From Oharaeibacter diazotrophicus (GTDB lineage Bacteria > Pseudomonadota > Alphaproteobacteria > Rhizobiales > Pleomorphomonadaceae), in contig NZ_SNXY01000010.1 of the NCBI RefSeq assembly GCF_004362745.1, forward strand, positions 64,501 to 128,500: a DNA stretch of 64,000 nucleotides, given 5' to 3'. The position numbers and the translations under genes were made by a program. Position 1 is the stretch's first letter. The number at the start of each line of letters is the position of its first letter. The notes beneath the pieces are model-generated. The model was not told the DNA's origin and did no database searches. It worked only from the letters and a program-made list of their open reading frames with translations. Positions 45,160 to 53,467 of the stretch are shown here, one piece after another.

Positions 45160-46569
45160 ATGGGACGATCGGCGATCGCGGATCGGGCGGGGAGCGCCGT
45201 GGTGATCTTCGCGCTGGCGCTGCTGCCGGTGTCGTTGATGGTCGGTGTCGGCATCGATTTCGCGCGGGCGGCCAACACGCGTTCGGAGCTGCAGGCGGTC
45301 ACCGATGCCGCCGCGCTGATGGCGGCGCGTTCCTACGGGGCCGGCGTCGCGCTGTCCGACCTCGCCGACGTCGCGGACGCGGCGATCACCGCCGATACCC
45401 GTAGCCTGCACGATCCGAAGGTGAGCGAGGCGCCGCATCTCGAGGACGGCGGGACCCAACTCTGCCTCGCCATGGCGGACACCGTTCCCACCACCTTCAT
45501 GGCGCTCGCCGGCGTTCGCGGCGTCGCCGTCACCACCGAGGCCTGCGCGGCGCTGCCGGCCGAGGAGCATTTCGAGATCTCTCTGGTGGTCGACGTCTCG
45601 TCCTCGATGATCGAGAACGCGCGCTTCGATCCGATGGTGACCGCGGTGAAGAGCTTCGTGTCGTCCTTCGCGGACGACGCCAAGATGAACAAGCGGACCA
45701 AGATCGCGATCGTTCCGTTCTCGAGTCGCGTCAACGTCGGCCTGACCCATACGGCGTGGCTGCAGGGCTTCTCGGGCACGGCCGCCGTGCCGGACCGGTG
45801 GATCAATCCGTCGAAGTACTATTCGTCGTCGAGCTACTCGACGCTCACGTGGATCGACGGGCAGACCATCGGCAAGTACAATGGCAAGAATTACTACTGG
45901 ATGGGCTGCGTCGAGCCGCGCTCGGACGTCGCGCTCCGGGTGATGGGCACGCTCGACGCGGCGGCTCTGTCCGACGCCGCGCCGTCGGCCGCGCGCTTCC
46001 TGGCGATGGATCAGAATTCCGAGTCGGCGAAGAGCTTCTGTCCGCCGCCCATCGTCGGCCTCTCCGCCGACTTCGCCATGCTGACGTCGGCCGCCGCGGC
46101 CCTGACCTCCGAGGGGTCGACCCGGCTCGACGCCGGCATGGTCGCGGGCTGGTACACGCTGTCGCCGAAGTGGCGCGGCAGTTGGCCGGACACGGCCGCG
46201 CCGCTGGACGTGTCGGCGACGACGCACAAGATCGTGGTGTTCATGACCGACGGTCGGATGAACACCCAATACGGCGCCAGCACCGGCAAGTTCGACTGGC
46301 TGTGCACCTACGCCAAATCGGCCGCCTGCAACACGCTGGCGACCGCTCACCTCGACCGGATCTGCACGGCGATGAAGGCGACGGGGATCGCGATCTACAC
46401 CGTCTCCTACGACGAGGACGCCGATCCGGCCGCCCTCGCCGACTGCGCGACATCTTCCGCCCACGCCTTCACGGCGTCGCGGAACACGACGAGCACCCAT
46501 TACATCCGGACGATCTACGAGGCGATCGCCGCCGACATCCGCAACGGCGCCGTCAGGCTGTCGCTCTGA
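45160..46569 (+). CDS. TadG-like pilus-associated protein with von Willebrand factor A domain
   Basis: A 469-residue protein. One N-terminal helix (VVIFALALLPVSLMVGVGIDFARAA) is followed by the TadE/TadG-type segment SELQAVTDAAALMAARS. A vWA domain (about 137-460) has the MIDAS motif DVSSS (145-149) and later TKIAIVPFSSRVNVGL and HKIVVFMTDGRMN. Several cysteines suggest disulphides in the exported part. TadG proteins accompany Flp pili, but no other tad gene is near. GGGGAG 9 nt before 45160 sets the start. Confidence 0.85.
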   Translation: MGRSAIADRAGSAVVIFALALLPVSLMVGVGIDFARAANTRSELQAVTDAAALMAARSYGAGVALSDLADVADAAITADTRSLHDPKVSEAPHLEDGGTQLCLAMADTVPTTFMALAGVRGVAVTTEACAALPAEEHFEISLVVDVSSSMIENARFDPMVTAVKSFVSSFADDAKMNKRTKIAIVPFSSRVNVGLTHTAWLQGFSGTAAVPDRWINPSKYYSSSSYSTLTWIDGQTIGKYNGKNYYWMGCVEPRSDVALRVMGTLDAAALSDAAPSAARFLAMDQNSESAKSFCPPPIVGLSADFAMLTSAAAALTSEGSTRLDAGMVAGWYTLSPKWRGSWPDTAAPLDVSATTHKIVVFMTDGRMNTQYGASTGKFDWLCTYAKSAACNTLATAHLDRICTAMKATGIAIYTVSYDEDADPAALADCATSSAHAFTASRNTTSTHYIRTIYEAIAADIRNGAVRLSL

Positions 46570-46597
46570 CGGTCCGCGACGGGCGGTGGAACGGGTG

Positions 46598-47017
46598 TCA
46601 CCGGCCGCCCGACAGGCGACCGGCGACGAGGGCGCCGAGGAAGACGGCGGCGGGGACGAGCAGCACCGCCCGGCCGGACGGCATCAGACCGCCGCCGCGC
46701 GAGGTGCCGCCGGCCGAGCCGGCGGCGACGCCGAAGGCGGCGGTCTCGGCGGCCGGCAGCGAGCGCCGGTGCCGGCCGAAGCCGCGCACCGCCAGCACCA
46801 CCAGGGCGACGGCGGCGAAGAGGCCGGCCGCCGCGAGCGGCGTCCCGATCGGGCCGAGATGCGGCAGGAGCGCGACGTAGGCGGCGGCGACGACGAAGCC
46901 GAGCGCGACCGCGCCGAACGCGCCGGCGACCGCCGTCAGGGCGGCGCGCCGGGCCGCCCGGCGCGCCCTGTGCTTGACCTCGGCGACGGCGAGCGCCGAG
47001 AGGATGGGGCCGATCAT
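46598..47017 (-). CDS. Small membrane protein, phage-holin-superfamily-like
   Basis: A 139-residue protein with a basic N-terminus ([13 protein letters not shown]), two adjacent helices (about 25-50 and 58-82), and a possible third at the C-terminus ([17 protein letters not shown]). The pattern resembles the holin-superfamily membrane proteins that often follow DUF883 genes; it is not evidence for a phage. It starts 10 nt after the DUF883 gene stop, so the two form an operon. Function is unknown; an envelope-stress role is often assumed. Confidence 0.7.
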   Translation of the reverse strand: MIGPILSALAVAEVKHRARRAARRAALTAVAGAFGAVALGFVVAAAYVALLPHLGPIGTPLAAAGLFAAVALVVLAVRGFGRHRRSLPAAETAAFGVAAGSAGGTSRGGGLMPSGRAVLLVPAAVFLGALVAGRLSGGR

Positions 47018-47027
47018 CGCCCCTCCG

Positions 47028-47411
47028 TCAGCGGCGCGAGAACAGGCCGAGGAGATAGCCCGCCGTCGCCGCGAGGGCGACCGCCGTCAGCGGCCGGTCG
47101 CGGATCGAACGCTCGACCTCGCGCTCCATCGCCGAGGCGCGGCGGTAGGCCTCCTCGCCGAGTTCGCTGCCGCGGTCGACGACCTCCTGGGCGACGCCCG
47201 CCGCCTGGTCCTTGACCTTGGCGTAGCGGGTCTGCGCCATGTCCGACACGAGGCCCGACAGGCGGGAGATCTCGCGCCGGAGCTCGGCGACGTCGTCGTT
47301 GGAGGAGGCGGTGGAGCTCATGTTGGACCTTTCCAGGATGGAGGCGGCGGGGCCCTGGGTGGGACCGCTGGTGAGGGGTTCGCGATTTTCGCGGCCGTTG
47401 GCGCTGGCCAT
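47028..47411 (-). CDS. DUF883 (ElaB/YqjD)-family membrane-anchored protein
   Basis: A 127-residue protein. A helical, charged region (about 38-100; [32 protein letters not shown]) is followed by the family end [26 protein letters not shown], which is one C-terminal helix with an arginine tail. YqjD binds ribosomes at the membrane in stationary phase. GGAGGA lies 7 nt before the ATG at 47411; a second good start with GGAAAGG is at 47321, which would give 97 residues and fits the usual family length better. Confidence 0.8.
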   Translation of the reverse strand: MASANGRENREPLTSGPTQGPAASILERSNMSSTASSNDDVAELRREISRLSGLVSDMAQTRYAKVKDQAAGVAQEVVDRGSELGEEAYRRASAMEREVERSIRDRPLTAVALAATAGYLLGLFSRR

Positions 47412-47591
47412 GGTCGGTTCCTCCGTGTGCGTGGGGTTCGCCGGGACAACACGGCGCCCCCCGCGATCGTTCCACCGACGGCGACGGATCGTTCACGGCG
47501 GCGCCGTCGGCAGCGCGCTCGGGAGGCGCTACATTGGTCCCGTCGCCGTCGCCCGCCCCCGGAGCGGCACCGACCGACAGGAGTGCCGCCG

Positions 47592-48476
47592 ATGACCGCC
47601 CCGCTGCCGTCCTACCTCGAGACGCTCGTCGTGCCGCGCGCCCGCGACATCGGCGACTTCGAGGTCCGCCGCGCCCTGCCGGCCGCGGGCCGCCGCATGG
47701 TCGGCCCGTTCGTGTTCCTCGACCAGATGGGCCCGGCCGAGTTCCTGACCGGGCGCGGCCTCGACGTCCGCCCGCATCCCCACATCGGGCTCGCCACCGT
47801 GACCTATCTCTACGAGGGCGAGATCCTGCACCGCGACAGCCTCGGCAGTGTGCAGCCGATCCGGCCGGGCGACGTCAACTGGATGACCGCCGGCCACGGC
47901 ATCACCCATTCCGAGCGCACCGGACCGGACGTGCGCGCCGCCGGCGGACCGCTGTTCGGCATCCAGTCCTGGGTGGCGCTGCCGAAGGGCCGCGAGGACG
48001 ACGCCCCCGCCTTCGTCCACCACGGCCGCGGCTCGCTGCCGACGATCGAGGCCGAGGGCAAGCGGATCCGCGTCGTCGCCGGCACCCTCTGGGGCGCCGC
48101 CTCTCCGGTCGAGACGGCGTCGGAGACCATCTACGCCGACGCGATCCTCGATGCCGGCGCCTCGCTGCCGATCGACGCCGTCCACGAGGAGCGCGCGATC
48201 TACACGCTGACCGGCACGGTGACGATCGCCGGTGACGTTTTCGAGCCCGGCCGCCTGCTGGTGTTCCGCCCCGGCGACCGCGTCACCGTGACGGCGGCGA
48301 CGCCGGCGCGCTTCCTCGTGCTCGGCGGCGACCCGATGGACGGGCCGCGCCACGTCTGGTGGAACTTCGTGTCGTCGGATCCGGAGCGGATCGAGGAGGC
48401 CAAGCGGCGCTGGTCGGCCGGCGCCTTCGCCGCGGTGCCGGGCGAGAGCGAGTTCATCCCGCTGCCCGAGCGCTGA
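47592..48476 (+). CDS. Pirin family protein
   Basis: A 294-residue bicupin. The metal-binding motif is in the N-terminal cupin: [19 protein letters not shown], with HxH ligands and the later [10 protein letters not shown]. The second half is the pirin C-terminal cupin ([27 protein letters not shown]). Pirins are iron-dependent redox sensors or quercetin 2,3-dioxygenases; which applies is not known. The ATG at 47592 has only a weak site upstream. A stem with 10-bp arms follows the stop. Confidence 0.9.
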   Translation: MTAPLPSYLETLVVPRARDIGDFEVRRALPAAGRRMVGPFVFLDQMGPAEFLTGRGLDVRPHPHIGLATVTYLYEGEILHRDSLGSVQPIRPGDVNWMTAGHGITHSERTGPDVRAAGGPLFGIQSWVALPKGREDDAPAFVHHGRGSLPTIEAEGKRIRVVAGTLWGAASPVETASETIYADAILDAGASLPIDAVHEERAIYTLTGTVTIAGDVFEPGRLLVFRPGDRVTVTAATPARFLVLGGDPMDGPRHVWWNFVSSDPERIEEAKRRWSAGAFAAVPGESEFIPLPER

Positions 48477-48526
48477 CGGCGGCCACGGTCGGGGCGGGAC
48501 GCGAAAAACCGCCGGTGTGGCCGCCG
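48477..48526 (+). terminator. Stem-loop after the pirin gene
   Basis: CGGCGGCCAC (48477-48486), directly after the stop, pairs with GTGGCCGCCG (48517-48526). The loop holds an inner GGCGG/CCGCC stem and an A-run. It is likely a terminator or 3'-end structure. Confidence 0.45.
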
Positions 48527-48604
48527 CACTCTGGCCGGATTCCACCGGAACGGTCTAGCCTCGATTCGATCGCGCTTTCAGCGCCCGTCCGAGAAGGAGC
48601 CCGC

Positions 48605-49798
48605 ATGCCCGCCGCCCGGCCCGCCCGCCGCCTCGCCATCCTCGCCGCCGCCCTCGTCGCGGCCGGCCCCGCGTCGGCCGCCTGCCGCGCCGGGGCCGAC
48701 GGCTTCGGGCCCTGGCTCGAGAGCTACAAGGCCGAGGCGGTCGCCGCGGGCGTGCCGGCGTCCGTGGTCGCCTCGGCGCTCGCCGGCGTCTCCTACGACC
48801 CGGCGGTGATCAAGAAGGACCGCGGCCAGGGCGTGTTCTCGCAGACGTTCCTCGAGTTCTCGACCCGCATGGTCGAGGGCTACCGCGTCAAGGCCGGCCT
48901 GCAGCAGATCGCCAAGAACCGCGCGCTGTTCGACCGCATCGAGGCGACCTACGGCGTGCCTGCGGAGGTGCTGGTCGGCGTCTGGGGTCTCGAGTCCGAC
49001 TTCGGCGCCAACACCGGCTCGATGGCGACGCTCGACGCCCTGGCGACGCTGGCGTTCGACTGCCGCCGCCCCGACCGCTTCCGCCCCGAACTGACCGCGG
49101 CGCTCGAGATCGTCGCCGCCGGCGACCTCACGCCCGCCGAGATGCGCGGCGCCTGGGCCGGCGAACTCGGCCAGACCCAGTTCCTGCCGTCCAACTACGT
49201 CAAATACGCCGTCGACTTCGACGGCGACGGCCGGCGCGACCTGATCCGCTCCAAGGCCGACGTGCTCGCCTCCACCGCCAACTACCTGAAGAGCCTCGGC
49301 TGGCAGCAGGGCGCGCCGTGGCTGGTCGAGGTCCGGGTGCCCGCCTCGATGAACTGGGGCGAGGCCCACCTCGCCGCCAAGAAGAGCGCGGCGGCGTGGC
49401 AGGCCGAGGGCGTCTCGCCCGCCCACGGCGCGATCCCGGCGGGCGAGGCCTCGCTCTATCTGCCGATGGGCCGCAACGGCCCGGCCTTCCTCGCCTACCA
49501 CAACTTCGACGTCTACCTCGGCTGGAACGAGTCGCTGGTCTACTCGACCACCGCCGCCTACTACGCCACCCGCCTCGCCGGTGCGCCGCGGGTCGGCCAG
49601 GGCAACGGCCCGGTCGACGTGCTCGGCGCCGCCGACATCAAGGCGATCCAGCAGGCGCTGGCGAACCGCGGCCTCGACCCCGGCCCGATCGACGGCAAGC
49701 TCGGCTCGCGCACCCGCGAGGCCGTCCGCGCCGTCCAGATCCAGCTCGGCCTGCCCGCCGACGGCTGGCCCGACCACGCCCTGCTCCGGGCGATGTGA
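48605..49798 (+). CDS. Lytic murein transglycosylase with peptidoglycan-binding domain
   Basis: A 397-residue MltB-type (SLT_2) enzyme. A Sec signal peptide (about 1-26, ending ASA) precedes the catalytic domain (about 30-320), with catalytic Glu130 in GVWGLESDFGANTG, and AGELGQTQFLPSNYVKYAVDFDGDGRRDL. A PG_binding_1 domain is at 335-397 (ADIKAIQQALANRGLDPGPIDGKLGSRTREAVRAVQ). It cleaves peptidoglycan with 1,6-anhydro product formation. It probably stays soluble in the periplasm, since no lipobox is seen. AAGGAG precedes the start. Confidence 0.93.
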   Translation: MPAARPARRLAILAAALVAAGPASAACRAGADGFGPWLESYKAEAVAAGVPASVVASALAGVSYDPAVIKKDRGQGVFSQTFLEFSTRMVEGYRVKAGLQQIAKNRALFDRIEATYGVPAEVLVGVWGLESDFGANTGSMATLDALATLAFDCRRPDRFRPELTAALEIVAAGDLTPAEMRGAWAGELGQTQFLPSNYVKYAVDFDGDGRRDLIRSKADVLASTANYLKSLGWQQGAPWLVEVRVPASMNWGEAHLAAKKSAAAWQAEGVSPAHGAIPAGEASLYLPMGRNGPAFLAYHNFDVYLGWNESLVYSTTAAYYATRLAGAPRVGQGNGPVDVLGAADIKAIQQALANRGLDPGPIDGKLGSRTREAVRAVQIQLGLPADGWPDHALLRAM

Positions 49799-49938
49799 GG
49801 CGGGTTCGAACCTGTCCCGTGAAGTCCCGACTCGTCGGGGCTTCACGGGGCTTCGGCCATCCGGCCGGCGCCCGGTCGGGCGCTCCTCGCCCGCAACGCT
49901 CCGACCGGAGGTCGGAACCTTGCGAGCTCGGTATGAGG
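49799..49938 (+). repeat. Four-hairpin intergenic element, copy C
   Basis: A 140-bp copy in opposite orientation to copies A and B. It starts directly after the transglycosylase stop and ends 21 bp before the stop of the convergent permease. In plus order it shows CCCGTGAAG/CTTCACGGG around TCCCGA/TCGGGG-type inner pairs (about 49819-49851), then GGCCATCCGGCC, GCGCCCGGTCGGGCGC, and the CGCAACGCTCCGACC/GGTCGGAACCTTGCG stem. The outermost stem sequence differs from copies A and B but still pairs. Confidence 0.75.
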
Positions 49939-49959
49939 CGTCTTCCGGGTGCGTCTGCC

Positions 49960-50904
49960 CTACCGCTCGCCGCGGCGGTAGGGCTGCATCAGCGCCTGGG
50001 GCACCCGGGCGCGGCGGCTCATCACCACCAGCGCCAGGATCGACAGCACGTATGGCACCATCAGGAACAGCTGATAGGGCACCGCGCCCTCGACCACGTG
50101 CTGCAGGCGCAGCTGGTAGGCGTCGAACAGGGCGAACAGCAGCGCGCCGAACAGCGCCTTGCCGGGCTTCCACGACGAGAACACCACCAGCGCGATGCAG
50201 ACCCAGCCGCGGCCCTGGATCATGGTCGGGAAGAAGCTGTTGAAGGCGGCGGTCGTCAGGAAGGCGCCGCCGAGGCCCATCAGCGCGCTGCCGGCGACCA
50301 CCGCGCCGATGCGGATGCGGATCGGGTCGAGGCCCTGGGCCTCGACCGCGTGCGGGTTCTCGCCGGCCATCCGCACAGCCAGTCCGAGCGGCGTACGCGC
50401 GAGCAACCAAGCGACGGCGGCGGTGGCGGCGAGGGCGAGATAGGTCGGCGCGGTCTGCTGGAACAGCGCCTCGCCGAGGAAGGGCAGGTCGGAGAGGCCG
50501 GGGATCGCCAGCGGCCGGAACGGCTCGATCGTGGGCGGCGTCGACGACACCGGCACCGACAGGCGGAACACGAAATAGGTCAGGCTGGACGAAAACAGCG
50601 TGATCCCGAGCCCGGTGACGTGCTGCGACAGCCCGAGCGGCACGGTCAGCGCGGCGTGCAGCAGGCCGAAGGCCGCGCCGGCGGCGGCGGCGGCGAGGAG
50701 GCCGGTCCACAGGTCGCCGCCCTGGTAGACCGTCAGCCAGCCGACCATGGCGCCGAGCGTCATGATGCCCTCGATGCCGAGATTGAGCACGCCGGAGCGC
50801 TCGCAGATCAGCGCGCCGAGGGTGCCGAAGATCAGCGGCGTCGCGATCCGCAGCACCGCCGCCCACAGGCTGGCGGTCAGGAGGATGTCGAGCGCGGCGG
50901 TCAT
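49960..50904 (-). CDS. BMP-type ABC transporter permease 2 (nucleobase/nucleoside)
   Basis: A 314-residue permease of the branched-chain/YufQ class with 8-9 helices. It shows the family stretch TPLIFGTLGALICERSGVLNLGIEGIMTLGAMVGW, VAGSALMGLGGAFLTTAAFNSFFP and MIQGRGWVCIALVVFSSWKPGKALFGALLFALFDA. In NupNOPQ/YufNOPQ-like systems the two permeases form the channel for nucleosides or nucleobases. It overlaps the preceding permease by ATGA and is the last gene of the operon. Confidence 0.92.
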   Translation of the reverse strand: MTAALDILLTASLWAAVLRIATPLIFGTLGALICERSGVLNLGIEGIMTLGAMVGWLTVYQGGDLWTGLLAAAAAGAAFGLLHAALTVPLGLSQHVTGLGITLFSSSLTYFVFRLSVPVSSTPPTIEPFRPLAIPGLSDLPFLGEALFQQTAPTYLALAATAAVAWLLARTPLGLAVRMAGENPHAVEAQGLDPIRIRIGAVVAGSALMGLGGAFLTTAAFNSFFPTMIQGRGWVCIALVVFSSWKPGKALFGALLFALFDAYQLRLQHVVEGAVPYQLFLMVPYVLSILALVVMSRRARVPQALMQPYRRGER

Positions 50905-51950
50905 CGCCGGACCTCGTAGCTGGTGAACAGGAGCGCGACCAGCATGCTGAGCAGCGAGATCGCCACGATGACGTCGGCGATGAAGCTCGGCACGCCGAGC
51001 GCGCGGCTCATGCCGTCGGCGCCGACGAAGACGATGCCGACGAAGAGGGCGCCGGCGACGACGCCGATCGGGTTCAGCCCGGCCAGCATGGCGACGACGA
51101 TGCCGGAATAGCCGTAGCCCGGCGACAGGTCCTTGGTGACGAAGCCCTTCACCGACAGCACCTCGACCGCGCCGGCGAGCCCGGCGAGCGCGCCGGACAG
51201 GCACGCCACCGCCACCAGCGTGCGCGGCAGCGAGACGCCGGCGAAGGCGGCGGCGCGCGGGGCGAGACCGGCGGCGCGCGCCTCGAAGCCGAACACGGTG
51301 CGCGCCTGCACGAAGGCGACCGCGAGCGCGGCGGCGAGCGCGATCAGGAGACCGATCGTCAGCCGGCTCCGCGGCACCAGCTTCGGCAGCATCAACCCGC
51401 CCGGCACCGGCACCGACTGCGGCCAGCCGAAGGCCATCGGGTCCTTGAGCGGGCCCTCGATCATCATGCCAACGAACAGCAGGACGACGAAGTTGAGGAG
51501 CAGCGTCGTCACCACCTCGTCGACGCCGAAGCGCAGCCGCAGCGCCAGCGGCACAAGTAACAGCAGCGCGCCGGCCGCGGCGCCGGCGACGAGCAGCAGC
51601 GGCGTGCCGACGATCGCCGGCGTGCCGGCGAGGACGCCGTGGGCAAGGGCGGCGACGGCGAGGGCGCCGACGAAGAACTGGCCCTCGGCGCCGATGTTCC
51701 AGAGCCGGGCGCGGAAGGCGACGGCGGCGGCGAGCCCCGTCAGGATCAGCGGCGTCGTCCGCGTCAGCGTCTCGGTGATCGAGAGCCGCGAACCGAAGGC
51801 GCCGACCAGCATCTTCCAGTAGGCCTCGAACGGATCGGCGCCGGCGGCGGCGATCAGGAGGCCGGAGAGCGCCAGCGACACCGCCACCGCCGCCAGCGGG
51901 GCGGCGATCAGGAGGCGGGTCGGCACGTGGGAGCGGCGGACGAACTGCAT
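50901..51950 (-). CDS. BMP-type ABC transporter permease 1 (nucleobase/nucleoside)
   Basis: A 349-residue permease of the YufP class, about 9 helices. Typical segments: ITETLTRTTPLILTGLAAAVAFRARLWNIGAEGQFFVGA, LRLRFGVDEVVTTLLLNFVVLLFVG, DLSPGYGYSGIVVAMLAGLNPIGVVAGALFVG. It pairs with the second permease. The start is placed at the ATG 51950, 5 nt after the ATPase stop; a GTG at 51968 overlapping that gene is the alternative. Confidence 0.92.
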   Translation of the reverse strand: MQFVRRSHVPTRLLIAAPLAAVAVSLALSGLLIAAAGADPFEAYWKMLVGAFGSRLSITETLTRTTPLILTGLAAAVAFRARLWNIGAEGQFFVGALAVAALAHGVLAGTPAIVGTPLLLVAGAAAGALLLLVPLALRLRFGVDEVVTTLLLNFVVLLFVGMMIEGPLKDPMAFGWPQSVPVPGGLMLPKLVPRSRLTIGLLIALAAALAVAFVQARTVFGFEARAAGLAPRAAAFAGVSLPRTLVAVACLSGALAGLAGAVEVLSVKGFVTKDLSPGYGYSGIVVAMLAGLNPIGVVAGALFVGIVFVGADGMSRALGVPSFIADVIVAISLLSMLVALLFTSYEVRR

Positions 51951-51955
51951 GGCCG

Positions 51956-53467
51956 TCAGGTCTCCCACACGCCGGCCATCATCAGGCCGATGGTCCGGGC
52001 GTCGGCGGCGTCGGTGTCGACCGACGGCGACAGCCGGCCCTTGACGATCGCCTGGACCCGGTCGGCCAGCGCGGTCACCTCGTCGAGGTCCTCGGAAATG
52101 AGCAGCACGCCGGCGCCGGCGGCGCGGGCGGCGAGCAACTCGGCGTGGACGGCGGCGATCGCGCCCTCGTCGAGGCCGCGGGTCGGCTGGTTGGCGACCA
52201 CCAGCCGCGGGCTTCCGGCGAGATTGCGGCCGAGGATGAGCTTCTGCATGTTGCCGCCGGAGAGCAGCCGCGTCCGGGTGTCCGGCGTCGCGCCGCGGAT
52301 GTCGAAGCGCTCGATCAGCGCGGCGGCGAAGGCGCGGGCGGCGGCGCGGTCGACGAGGCCGCGGCGCGAGAAGCGCGGTTCGCGCACCCGTTCCAGCACG
52401 GCGTTCTCCCAGACGGTCATCTCGCCGACGGCGCCCTCGGCATGGCGGTCCTCCGGGATGCGGCCGACGCCGGCCTCGACCAGCGCCCGCGGCGGCGTCC
52501 GGCCGATGTCCGCGCCGGCGAGCGTCAGTCGCCCGACCGCCGGCGGCGCGAGGCCCGAGACCAGCCGGCCGAGCGCGGCCTGGCCGTTGCCGGAGACGCC
52601 GATCACGCCGAGGATCTCGCCCGAGCGCACGGTGAAGGAGACGCCGTCGAGGCGCTTGGCCCCGCCCTCGACCACGTCGACGGCGTCGGCGACCAGCAGC
52701 GGCGGACCGGGGGCGCGGCGCTCGCGCACCGGACGGGCGACGCGGCGGCCGACCATCAGCTCGGCGAGTTCGGCGCGGTTGGTGAAACGGGTGTCGCGCT
52801 CGGCGACGACGCGGCCGCCGCGCAGCACCACGACGCGGTCGGCAGCGCCCATGACCTCGCCGAGCTTGTGCGAGATGAAGATCACCGACAGCCCCTCGGC
52901 CGCCATGCCTTTCAGCGTGCCGAACAGCCGCTCGGCCTCGACCTGGGTCAGCACCGCGGTCGGCTCGTCGAGGATCAGGATCCGGGCGTCGCGGTAGAGC
53001 GCCTTCAGGATCTCGACGCGCTGGCGCTCGCCGACCGAGAGGTCGCCGACCCGGGCCTCCGGCTCGACGGCGAGACCGAAGCGGGCGGCGATTGCCACCA
53101 GCCGGGCGCGGCCCTTGCGGCGGTCGGACGCGATCGCGTCGAGCCGCTCGGTGCCGATCATCACGTTCTCGAGCACGGTGAGGTTGGGCGCCAGCGTGAA
53201 ATGCTGGTGCACCATGCCGACGCCGGCCTCGATAGCGGCGCGCGGCCGGCCGGGCGGCAGCACCTTGCCGAACACCGAGACCTCGCCGGCGTCGGCGGTG
53301 TAGTGGCCGAACAGGATGTTCATCAGCGTGGTCTTGCCGGCGCCGTTCTCGCCGAGCAGGGCCAGCACCTCGCCCTCGCCGAGGGCGAGCGAGACGTCGT
53401 CGTTGGCGGTCAGCGCGCCAAAGCGCTTGGTGACGCCGGAGAGGGCGAGGACGGTCCGCCGGCTCAC
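51956..53467 (-). CDS. BMP-type ABC transporter ATPase with two nucleotide-binding domains
   Basis: A 503-residue duplicated ABC ATPase like YufO/RbsA. The first domain has Walker A GENGAGKTT (39-47), VGMVHQHFTLAPNLTVLENV, LSVGERQRVEILKAL and LILDEPTAVLT. The second has a degenerate Walker A (GVSGNGQAALGRLV), LSGGNMQKLILGRNL and VVANQPTRGLD. An inactive second P-loop is normal in this family. It starts with GTG overlapping the amidase stop (GTGA), so all genes of the unit are coupled. Confidence 0.93.
   Translation of the reverse strand: MSRRTVLALSGVTKRFGALTANDDVSLALGEGEVLALLGENGAGKTTLMNILFGHYTADAGEVSVFGKVLPPGRPRAAIEAGVGMVHQHFTLAPNLTVLENVMIGTERLDAIASDRRKGRARLVAIAARFGLAVEPEARVGDLSVGERQRVEILKALYRDARILILDEPTAVLTQVEAERLFGTLKGMAAEGLSVIFISHKLGEVMGAADRVVVLRGGRVVAERDTRFTNRAELAELMVGRRVARPVRERRAPGPPLLVADAVDVVEGGAKRLDGVSFTVRSGEILGVIGVSGNGQAALGRLVSGLAPPAVGRLTLAGADIGRTPPRALVEAGVGRIPEDRHAEGAVGEMTVWENAVLERVREPRFSRRGLVDRAAARAFAAALIERFDIRGATPDTRTRLLSGGNMQKLILGRNLAGSPRLVVANQPTRGLDEGAIAAVHAELLAARAAGAGVLLISEDLDEVTALADRVQAIVKGRLSPSVDTDAADARTIGLMMAGVWET

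Noticed and set aside
46598-47017. Possible prophage remnant because of a holin-like protein
   Set aside because: No other phage gene is present. Such small membrane proteins commonly follow DUF883 genes in chromosomes.
49800-49935. GGGTTCGAACC resembling a tRNA T-arm
   Set aside because: No acceptor, D or anticodon arms can be drawn. The bases belong to the end of the copy C repeat next to the transglycosylase gene.
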